In this document: in pieces, positions 1-8,226 of the stretch | Layout: each line of letters opens with the position of its first letter | How positions within the stretch are numbered: position 1 is the stretch's first letter | Source of the DNA: Crocinitomicaceae bacterium | GTDB lineage: Bacteria; Bacteroidota; Bacteroidia; Flavobacteriales_D; Crocinitomicaceae | Assembly (NCBI GenBank): GCA_029252405.1 | Contig: JAQXBM010000041.1 | Location: 1-64,000 of the forward strand | Direction of reading: 5' to 3' | Length of the DNA: 64,000 nt | The notes under the pieces: generated by a model | Databases searched by the model: none | What the model was told of the DNA's origin: nothing | The model's input: the letters and a program-made list of their open reading frames with translations, nothing else | Translations under genes and position numbers: made by a program

Positions 1-1410
1 CTTGTTGGTGACAACTCAATTTCATATCACTTCATCAAAAATGGAAGTTCCCGACAATCAAGCGAGCAAGTGCAGCGCTGTTTTTTAGGAGCTAATTTCC
101 CATTTTATAGAATAGAGAACTTAGAGAATGATCTTGTTCAAATTAGAGATCACCTCTCAAAAAGACAAACATATCCATATCTCTTGAGCTATGAAGCGCC
201 ATATGAAGGTGACGATATGATTCACCCTGTTTCCGTGGATATTGTACAAAATAAGAGTGTTTCTGCCATAAAATCAAGGTATGTTGTTGATCGGGAAAGG
301 GCGTATAATGAAGATAGGTTTCCATGTGGAATTTCAATCACTTTGGATTGGGATGAAGAGTACTCAAGTCGTTCAATCACAAAACATATCGCTGGGTTTA
401 ATCCAACTATTGACAAGGAACTACACCCAAAACACAAGGAGCAAATCCGTTCGTTTGCATTAGGGACGCATCGCTTTTTCTTCGAAGCTGACAAGGCAAC
501 TTTGCCTACGCTTTTGGATCAGTCCTTGAGTGCGCAACTTTCTGTCGCATCACTTTTTGAAAATCCAAAATCCAAGACTGAAGATCAATTGGAACAACTC
601 AATGAATTTGAGATTCTCCCGTCCGCTGGACTTTCCGTTTTTGCGCCTCTTCCAGAGCCAGGAAATGATTGGGCGACCTTTGAAAATAATTTCCAGACCT
701 GTCTGTATTCGGAGTTTATCGACTTTGAACGTCAAAAAAGTTTTAAGAAAGTAGATGTTTGGGAAACAAGCGATATCAGAACATTTTCTCCTTCCAAAAA
801 GAAGTCTTTTGAGAAAACACTTGAAGCAACATCCTTACTGGCTCTCTCAGAGAGTTCGCTTTTTCATGATAGTACGTTTAACCAGTTAAAAAATAGAACG
901 ACGCGACTTTATACAGATGATGTGCTTGATGCAGAACTGTATCCAGAATTGAGCGTGCTCTCAAGTCAATCCTATTTGAATCATTTGCTTTACGATTCCT
1001 CTTTTGAGTCAAAAGCTTATTGGAAAATTAATAAGTCATCGGGTGCCCTTTTAGGTATTATGCCTGACGGTAGCGGTGGAGGAATTGAAGTGGCTATTGC
1101 GCATAATTTGAAAATAATTGATTCATACGCTGGGGCATATAACAAGGCGGCGGCTCCTTTAATGAGTGATCCTCTCGCTTTCGGAACAGTGACAATGTAT
1201 GGTCAGTTTTTGGCCCGTCTTTACGGGCTGGTTTGTGTGGCGGTGCTTTCTTTGGATACAGCTCAGTTACCAGCAGATTCTCGCAAGGCTATTAAGAAAT
1301 TAGCATATGGAGTAATCAAATCTTTTGCCTTCGCCAAGTTCGGTAAGCTCAAGAATTTCGAGAAGATCTTGGATAAACTATTTGATCCAGGTTGGCCTAA
1401 AATTGGGTAG
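1..1410 (+). CDS. Hypothetical protein, 5'-truncated by window edge
   Basis: The ORF track starts at a GTG (70), but the frame is open to base 1 (LVGDNSISYHFIKNGSSRQSSEQV...), so the true start is probably upstream. No family recognised. Confidence 0.75.
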   Translation, partial: LVGDNSISYHFIKNGSSRQSSEQVQRCFLGANFPFYRIENLENDLVQIRDHLSKRQTYPYLLSYEAPYEGDDMIHPVSVDIVQNKSVSAIKSRYVVDRERAYNEDRFPCGISITLDWDEEYSSRSITKHIAGFNPTIDKELHPKHKEQIRSFALGTHRFFFEADKATLPTLLDQSLSAQLSVASLFENPKSKTEDQLEQLNEFEILPSAGLSVFAPLPEPGNDWATFENNFQTCLYSEFIDFERQKSFKKVDVWETSDIRTFSPSKKKSFEKTLEATSLLALSESSLFHDSTFNQLKNRTTRLYTDDVLDAELYPELSVLSSQSYLNHLLYDSSFESKAYWKINKSSGALLGIMPDGSGGGIEVAIAHNLKIIDSYAGAYNKAAAPLMSDPLAFGTVTMYGQFLARLYGLVCVAVLSLDTAQLPADSRKAIKKLAYGVIKSFAFAKFGKLKNFEKILDKLFDPGWPKIG

Positions 1411-1478
1411 CATGTTAACCTTTTCAAAACTGGAGGCACTAATACTCGAGTAGATTAAATAAGAATTAAAAAAATACA

Positions 1479-3938
1479 ATGAAAATTATTTCAACGCTTA
1501 GTTTGTTGTTAATTGGATTAGCGGCAAATGCGCAGTACACCTTCAACGAAATTGAAATCTGGTCGGGAAGTTTTCCAGGGACACCACGTTATTTTGAAGA
1601 AGTAAATGGAACCCTGTTCTTCGAGGCATACAATAATTACAACTACGAACTTTGGAAGTCTAACGGAACACAACCTGGAACTTCCATGGTGGCGGATTTA
1701 AATGGAACGGCAAGTTCAGGTCCTAAATCTTTAAAAGAGTTCAATGGCGAATTGTTTTTTACTGCAACTGTTTCTGGTTATGGTAACGAATTATGGAAAT
1801 CGAATGGAACATCGGCAGGAACCATGTTATTGAAAGATGTTCGTTCTGGATCGAGCAGTGGTTTCGAGTCGACGACTTCTACGTTTAATGGCACCAGAGA
1901 AACATTTTTGGAGTTCGGAGGAGAGTTGTTCTTCTTTGGAAATACTGGGAATGGAATTGAACTTTGGAAATCTGATGGCACATCAACAGGGACGGTTTCG
2001 GTTAAGAATTTTACCCAAGGACCAGTTTACGGGAACGGAAAATACAGTTCGAATGCTGAGAGAGAAAAACTTGGCGTGATCTTCAACAATGAACTCTACT
2101 TCATTGTTGTTAAAAGTTCTCCGATTCTCGTGAACTACCAAGGTGAACTATGGAAAACTGATGGAACCACAGCAGGCACTGTTCTGGTTCAAGATAGTCT
2201 TCATGCTTCGGTTTCGGGATTGACAGTTGCTGGGAGCAAAATCTATTTCGTGAATCAAACTACAACTACAGGAAGAGAATTGTGGAGTAGTACGGGAACA
2301 ATTACAGCTTTAGAATCTGATATTTCAGCTGGTTCTGTCAATAGTGATCCTGAATATTTAACTGCCTACAATGGCGATCTTTATTTCAAAGCAAAGGGTC
2401 CTGACGGAAGAGAACTATACAAAACAGATGGCAGTTTCACAACGCTGATAAAAGACATTTTCCCTGGAAATGGAAGTACAACGGCAAATTCAGGTCTTGG
2501 ATTGGCTCGTTTCTTTGAATACAATGGTTTGCTCTATTTCTTAGCGGAAGATGCAACTTCCGGAGGAGATAACGAACTTTGGAAAACAGATGGTACAACT
2601 TTAGGAACGGTCAAAGCACTCATACTTCCGCAAGTTGGTGGGTACATCGAATTTCTAAATCCGACTATTTATGATAATAAAATCTTTTATCGAACCTCTG
2701 GACAGCTATGGGCAACAGATGGAACACCAGCGAATACTCAACAATTGACCGATAATGGAAATTCAGCGGAACCGATTTCTCAAGTTTCACATCTCGCTTT
2801 GTTTCAACAAAACTTATGGTTTGCAGGAGCGAATGCTACAAATGGAGGAGAGGCATGGTACATTGGAAACCAACCTCCAACGACCATTGATATTATAAGC
2901 TGTAGTTCTTACACGGTTCCAAGCGGTGATGAATCATACTCAATTTCAGGAACATATACTGACACCTTGACGAACACTCAAGGAAGCGACAGCATTTTAG
3001 TCATCAACTTAACATTGAATCAATCAACAACAGCAACGATCAACGTTGAAACCTGTGATTTCTATACTTCGCCAAGTGGAAACAATACTTGGTCAACATC
3101 TGGAACTTACATGGACACCTTGACAAATTCAGTCGGCTGCGATAGCATCATAACCATTAATATGTCTGTAATGACCTCTTTCAATACTGTTGATGAGAAT
3201 TCATGCGGTGACTATGTGTCTCCAAGTGGAAATTATACTTGGACCACATCAGGACTTTATGCTGATACATTAACGAACGCTGCGGGCTGCGACAGTATCA
3301 TTACGATCAACTTGTCTGTTTTGTCCTCATCGAGTTCGATTAGTGACAATACATGTGATTTGTACACTTCGCCAAGTGGTAATTACACGTGGTCTAGCTC
3401 AGGAACCTATTTTGATACCATCCCGAACGGTGCCGGTTGCGATAGCGTAATCACGATTAATCTCACAGTCGATGTTGTAGATATCAGTGTTCAAACAAAT
3501 ATGGGAACCCTAGAAGCAAATACTTCCAATGCGAACTATCAATGGTTAGATTGTGATAATAATTATGCCGCAATTCCAGGAGAAACAAATCAAAGTTTTA
3601 CTCCACAAATAACGGGATTGTACGCAGTGCGAATAACTGAGGGTGATTGTACAGATACTTCCGATTGCTTTCAGGTTGATGTGTGGGGATTGCAACAATT
3701 ATCAGAATCAACTATTTTGGTTTATCCAAATCCTACGCAAGATCGAATCACAATTCAGAATGTTGATTTCAAGAACGTTGATCAGATTGCTATTAGTAAT
3801 GGACTCGGACAAATTGTGTACCTCGGAGCAGTCGAAGGCATTGAAACAAGTGTAAAACTCCCTGAATCCGCAGGACTCTACTTCCTCAAGTATAAAGGTG
3901 ATTCGGGAGAATTCCATTCGCGAATAGTTAGAAATTGA
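1479..3938 (+). CDS. Secreted repeat protein with ELWKSDGT(xxGT) repeats, four ~49-aa Cys-containing repeats and a T9SS type A C-terminal sorting domain
   Basis: N-terminal signal peptide MKIISTLSLLLIGLAANAQ. Many ELWKS(D/N)GTxxGT motifs. C-terminus ILVYPNPTQDRITIQN...GLYFLKYKGDSGEFHSRIVRN is typical of T9SS cargo. Confidence 0.9.
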   Translation: MKIISTLSLLLIGLAANAQYTFNEIEIWSGSFPGTPRYFEEVNGTLFFEAYNNYNYELWKSNGTQPGTSMVADLNGTASSGPKSLKEFNGELFFTATVSGYGNELWKSNGTSAGTMLLKDVRSGSSSGFESTTSTFNGTRETFLEFGGELFFFGNTGNGIELWKSDGTSTGTVSVKNFTQGPVYGNGKYSSNAEREKLGVIFNNELYFIVVKSSPILVNYQGELWKTDGTTAGTVLVQDSLHASVSGLTVAGSKIYFVNQTTTTGRELWSSTGTITALESDISAGSVNSDPEYLTAYNGDLYFKAKGPDGRELYKTDGSFTTLIKDIFPGNGSTTANSGLGLARFFEYNGLLYFLAEDATSGGDNELWKTDGTTLGTVKALILPQVGGYIEFLNPTIYDNKIFYRTSGQLWATDGTPANTQQLTDNGNSAEPISQVSHLALFQQNLWFAGANATNGGEAWYIGNQPPTTIDIISCSSYTVPSGDESYSISGTYTDTLTNTQGSDSILVINLTLNQSTTATINVETCDFYTSPSGNNTWSTSGTYMDTLTNSVGCDSIITINMSVMTSFNTVDENSCGDYVSPSGNYTWTTSGLYADTLTNAAGCDSIITINLSVLSSSSSISDNTCDLYTSPSGNYTWSSSGTYFDTIPNGAGCDSVITINLTVDVVDISVQTNMGTLEANTSNANYQWLDCDNNYAAIPGETNQSFTPQITGLYAVRITEGDCTDTSDCFQVDVWGLQQLSESTILVYPNPTQDRITIQNVDFKNVDQIAISNGLGQIVYLGAVEGIETSVKLPESAGLYFLKYKGDSGEFHSRIVRN
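2886..3475 (+). repeat. Four in-frame tandem ~147-bp repeats (C-x-Y-x-SPSGNYTWSxSGTYxDTLTNxxGCDSIITINLxV)
   Basis: Seen directly in the translation: SCSSYTVPSGDES..., TCDFYTSPSGNNTW..., SCGDYVSPSGNYTW..., TCDLYTSPSGNYTW... Confidence 0.85.
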
Positions 3939-3968
3939 AGAAAGCCAAAAGTTGAGTAAATTAGTCGG

Positions 3969-6752
3969 ATGCGTCGAAAACTGATCATATTCATTGTATT
4001 GATTGCTGGTATGAGTGGGTTGTTTTTGGCTCAAGAAGCTCATTCCAACCAATATACTATAACTCAGAATTCTGGAGCAATTAAGGCCCAATTGGATAGT
4101 CTTTTGTCGCTCATTGATAGACTTTCTAACAATGGAGAGTATCAGCAAATTCTGGATGAGGTAGACCGCGCAGAAAAAATCGTTCTCACCCACAAGCAAG
4201 ATAGTTTTTACTTGTCCGTATTCCGTCAACACAAAGGAAATGCCTTTTATTGGTTGGGAGATTACGGAAAGGCAATTGAAGGTTTCAATGATGCAATTAC
4301 TGCGAATGGGAACAACGAAGCAGGGCTAAAACAGCGTGCAACGCAGTTCTTCGATAGAGCAAATGCCGAGTACCAATTAGAGATGATGACTGATTGCTAT
4401 CAATCTACCTTGGCTTCAGAAGCGATACTCACCAAATTGGAGAATCCTGATTACGATTATTTGATTTCAGTGTACAATGACTTGGCCTATCAAAGTAGAG
4501 AATTGGCATTTTATGATGATGCTCGGATGTTTCTGACGAAGGCGCGCTCTGTTTACGAATCAAAGAAGGATCTTGTTGACACGTACAATTTGCCAGTTCG
4601 GAAGCCTGTTTCCTTTGCTTACAGTGAAGTACTTATCAATGCTGAGGATAAAGATGAAAAGGAGATGCTCAATTCCTTGACCGAATTGGAGCAATTAGTG
4701 GATACCCGAACTTCAACAAAGCAGGAGTTGGTTCGATTGAGCAGCGCTTACAATGCGGTTGCGGATTTTTACATCAATGACTTGCACAGTTTTACTCAAG
4801 AGAAGTATCAAAACGCTAAACGTTATTTGGCGTTGACGAAAAGTACCCTGAACGTTGATGAGAACCCAGGAGGGTTGGATCAATTGAGGTTCAATGAGGC
4901 AAAGATGGCCTACAATATTGGAACTTATTCCGAGGCAAAAGCTAAGTTCGAGAAGCTTTCCGAGGAATTAGCAATTGACGACCCGCGACGACCGTTTTTC
5001 GAAACCATGAAAGGATTGGTCAACCTGAAATTGAAGCGAAGCAAAGGTGCAGAAGCGAATTTCTTCCGAACATTGGAAATTACTCATTCGGGAAGAGATT
5101 CCTTATTGACTGACTGTTCCAATTATCAAGCAAGTACCAACATCATTCATGCGACCCTTTTTGCTGAGGTTGCTGATACAATCAAAAAATATGACGAACA
5201 ATTATTTGATCGTGTTGGGAGTAAGCTCCAATTGGCGGGAATGCGGGAATTCGAGGCCAATTATCAAGGCAAAACCTTTAATTCTCGATTGAAATCAACA
5301 TATGAGTCCTTGTTTCAGGGTATGCTCGATCCAATGTTGGATGAACCCAATGATTTGAAGAAAACGAGTTTATACGCCGATCTACTCAATCAATCTGAAA
5401 CGATCGAGAACCGATTGCTTTGGTCAAAGTTCCTTCTAAATCGAAGATTAGGGCAGCTCAAAGTACCAGATTCAATCAGAAGAAAAGAGCAAGTGCTACG
5501 GCTGAATATTGTTCAAGCTAGGCGAGGGGGAGATGCACAGGCATGTTTCGAGCTTGAGAATGAACTTGAGAAGTTGGAGCGATCAATTCTTGCTGATTAT
5601 CCCAAATACGGTACGTTCAGTCAAAGTCATTTTGATGTGAAAGGCTTGCAAAAGGATCTCGCGAAGGAGACATTGATTATTAAGTATGTTGAATTAAACA
5701 AAGAATACTATCGTTTCGATATTGATAATCGGACAATCAAATGCACTAAAATTGAGCGGCCCGATGCGTTGAAGAAACAGATTGAAATGTACTTGTCGGT
5801 GATTCGGAATCGAAAACAAGATCGAGAGTTGGCGAGGTCCTTGTCTAGCTTGCTTCTTCCCGATGACTATTCGAAGTATTCAAAGTTGGTTTTTGTCAAT
5901 AATTTGATTTGGGAAGAGTTGCCATTTGAAGCGTTGTGCAACAAACAAAAAAACTATTTGGTCGAGAGTACATTGATCACATATTCTCCTCACCTTGTTT
6001 TCATCAATAACGAACACGAAAGTGAAGGAAGTAATGGAGATGTTGTGGTCTTCACTCCCAGTTACGCGAATGGTCAGACCAATTTGCGGGGTGCGCAAGA
6101 CGAAAGCGAGTTAATTTCCGATTGTTTTGGTTCCAAGTACTTTAATCAAAATAAGGCGACGCGGAGCGCATTCTTGGATGCTTCGACTAATGCTAGTGTT
6201 CTTCATTTAGCGATGCACGCAGAGATCAACGAGAATATTGGAGAACAAAGTTGCTTCTTGTTTAATGATGAAAAGTTGTATTTGGATGAATTGTACGGTC
6301 TCAATTTGAGTGGAGATATGGCTGTTCTAAGTGCGTGCAGCACTGGAAGGTCTTTCAAAGATGTCCGCAGCGGAAATGCTTCCTTGCAGCGAGCGTTCAT
6401 TTATGCAGGCATCACATCAACACTTTCGAGCCTGTGGGAAATTCCCGATCAATCGACGCAGGAAATAATGACATCCTTTTACGAGAATTTGAAAACAGGG
6501 ATGACAAATGGAGAGGCAATTCGAGATGCGAAAAGGAATTTTTTAAAGAATGCTGATGACCCAAATTTGCAAGCGCCGTATTTCTGGGCAGGGTTTGTTT
6601 TGTCAGGACAAGATCAATCAATCGAATTAAATACAGTATCCAATAATTCATCTGTTTGGATTTGGGTGATCATTTCAGTGTCCGTTATTGGGCTGTTTTC
6701 CTTGTTTTGGGTCAATCATAAACGAAAGAAAAAAGTACAAAATCTCGCTTAA
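3969..6752 (+). CDS. CHAT domain protein with TPR-like region, N-terminal signal peptide and C-terminal TM anchor
   Basis: His/Cys dyad context LHLAMHA...AVLSACSTGRSFKDVRSGNASLQRAFIYAGITSTLSSLWEIPDQST is typical of CHAT domains. C-terminal VWIWVIISVSVIGLFSLFW followed by a basic tail. Confidence 0.88.
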   Translation: MRRKLIIFIVLIAGMSGLFLAQEAHSNQYTITQNSGAIKAQLDSLLSLIDRLSNNGEYQQILDEVDRAEKIVLTHKQDSFYLSVFRQHKGNAFYWLGDYGKAIEGFNDAITANGNNEAGLKQRATQFFDRANAEYQLEMMTDCYQSTLASEAILTKLENPDYDYLISVYNDLAYQSRELAFYDDARMFLTKARSVYESKKDLVDTYNLPVRKPVSFAYSEVLINAEDKDEKEMLNSLTELEQLVDTRTSTKQELVRLSSAYNAVADFYINDLHSFTQEKYQNAKRYLALTKSTLNVDENPGGLDQLRFNEAKMAYNIGTYSEAKAKFEKLSEELAIDDPRRPFFETMKGLVNLKLKRSKGAEANFFRTLEITHSGRDSLLTDCSNYQASTNIIHATLFAEVADTIKKYDEQLFDRVGSKLQLAGMREFEANYQGKTFNSRLKSTYESLFQGMLDPMLDEPNDLKKTSLYADLLNQSETIENRLLWSKFLLNRRLGQLKVPDSIRRKEQVLRLNIVQARRGGDAQACFELENELEKLERSILADYPKYGTFSQSHFDVKGLQKDLAKETLIIKYVELNKEYYRFDIDNRTIKCTKIERPDALKKQIEMYLSVIRNRKQDRELARSLSSLLLPDDYSKYSKLVFVNNLIWEELPFEALCNKQKNYLVESTLITYSPHLVFINNEHESEGSNGDVVVFTPSYANGQTNLRGAQDESELISDCFGSKYFNQNKATRSAFLDASTNASVLHLAMHAEINENIGEQSCFLFNDEKLYLDELYGLNLSGDMAVLSACSTGRSFKDVRSGNASLQRAFIYAGITSTLSSLWEIPDQSTQEIMTSFYENLKTGMTNGEAIRDAKRNFLKNADDPNLQAPYFWAGFVLSGQDQSIELNTVSNNSSVWIWVIISVSVIGLFSLFWVNHKRKKKVQNLA

Positions 6753-7291
6753 AATTTCAATTTCTGATCTGAATTCAAATTTCCCTTATCTTTTTTTCGT
6801 TTTAGTGCCCAGATTCTGGAATAGATCAATTGATTTCATGACTGTAAATTCTAGGTTAGTTGACCCACCAAATCCAGAAATGATTGATCATTTAGCTTGT
6901 CTACTATCAGATTGTTGAATGGGTCAATGAAAATGGATTCTACGCATATGGCAAGATAAGCGCAATAAATACATATTAAGGCAATTTTCCCAACGGATTT
7001 CAAATTATGAATAGTCGTTTGGATAGATACGAGTGTTGCAATGTTTTTTTTTTTTGAGCATTACCAGGGGGCTTTGAACTCCCCGTATTTTCTTGCTTCT
7101 GTCCAAATTGAGCATTCCAACCCTCCCAAAATGCTCAAACTCCCATTTGATAAGGGCATAAACCCTTCGTATCTTGAATAAGAACAATACCTGAGGTTAA
7201 ATAAAAAGAGTGAGAATGTAAAATCCGAGTATGTTGACGTTACCGTAAAAAACAAAACCCTCGATTTCTCGAAGGTTTCATTTCTTTTTTG

Positions 7292-7365
7292 TGAGCCCGT
7301 CAGGATTCGAACCTGAGACCGCCTCCTTAGAAGGGAGGTGCTCTATCCAGCTGAGCTACGAGCCC
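7292..7365 (-). tRNA. tRNA-Arg(TCT)
   Basis: Reverse complement GGGCTCGTAGCTCAGCTGGATAGAGCACCTCCCTTCTAAGGAGGCGGTCTCAGGTTCGAATCCTGACGGGCTCA folds as a cloverleaf; anticodon loop CTTCTAA gives TCT. Confidence 0.95.
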
Positions 7366-7419
7366 ATATTTGATACAATTTAGCAAAAAAAAAGGGACGA
7401 TTTCTCAGCCCTTTAGTAG

Positions 7420-7494
7420 TCGGGGTGGCAGGATTCGAACCTGCGACCTCCTGCTCCCAAAGCAGGCGCGATGACCGGGCTACGCTACACCCCG
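7420..7494 (-). tRNA. tRNA-Pro(TGG)
   Basis: Reverse complement CGGGGTGTAGCGTAGCCCGGTCATCGCGCCTGCTTTGGGAGCAGGAGGTCGCAGGTTCGAATCCTGCCACCCCGA; anticodon TGG. Confidence 0.95.
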
Positions 7495-7750
7495 TAGCTA
7501 TTTGTAATCAAATATTCCAACGTTATTAAGAGAGAATCGCTTTTCTCAAACGCGAGTGCAAAATTAATGATTTAAATCACTTTCGCAATACTAAATTCAA
7601 AAAAAATGAATGTTTTCTATTATTTATCGTTTCAGCGAAATGCGCTCCACGCTTAATACTTTACTATCAAGATAATATGGGCGGGAGATTATGGCTCGCT
7701 TCGCTGTCAACATTTATTTTTTCGTACCTTGAACGCTCAAAACCGACACT

Positions 7751-8137
7751 ATGAAAAGATTCGCATTCTCATTTATTTTACTCACTGGATTACTATTTAC
7801 ATTTACTCAGTGTGGATCCGCAGACGCTGGTGAAAAGACAGCGAATAAGTTTTTCTCTGCGATCATCAAAAAAGACTTCAAAAAAGCAGATGCAATGATG
7901 TTCCGACCAATTGGAGATACGACCAGTTTCATCCCTCAGCTTAGATATTTTGAGAACAATCCGACAAATGGACAATTGCTCGGTTTCAAAAAATCTATTG
8001 GATTCAATACTGAAATTGTGAATGGGGTAACAACCGTGAAACTTCCTTACACACTGAAGTATGAGAGTGGCGATCAGTTGGTTAACGTTGTCATTGAGGA
8101 TAGAGGAGCAGGGAATAAAATTCTTTCTGTCCAGTAA
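7751..8137 (+). CDS. Small lipoprotein, DUF4878/DUF3887-like
   Basis: Lipobox-like LLFTFTQCGS, then GEKTANKFFSAIIKKDFKKADAMM. Confidence 0.6.
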   Translation: MKRFAFSFILLTGLLFTFTQCGSADAGEKTANKFFSAIIKKDFKKADAMMFRPIGDTTSFIPQLRYFENNPTNGQLLGFKKSIGFNTEIVNGVTTVKLPYTLKYESGDQLVNVVIEDRGAGNKILSVQ

Positions 8138-8226
8138 ACACTTTGAATCAAGTTTTGAGCTAACAAATACTTGGTGATTCCAACGAATTGCTTCTGATAG
8201 ATTCCGTATTTTTGGAGTCGATTACA

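Noticed and set aside
3708-4232. 174-aa minus-strand ORF spanning the T9SS/CHAT gene junction
   Set aside because: Antisense to two supported genes; no domain, no promoter context.
7005-7255. Two ~60-aa minus-strand ORFs in the intergenic hairpin region
   Set aside because: Low-complexity KKKK/FLF composition crossing the poly-T tract and hairpins; better explained as noncoding.
7568-7579. Perfect TGAT-TTAA-ATCA, matching the Fnr-type operators
   Set aside because: It lies ~75 bp upstream of tRNA-Pro (minus), overlapping the region behind a TAATTTTG -7 box, with no respiratory gene nearby and different spacing from the hemN/cco sites. Could be chance in AT-rich DNA.
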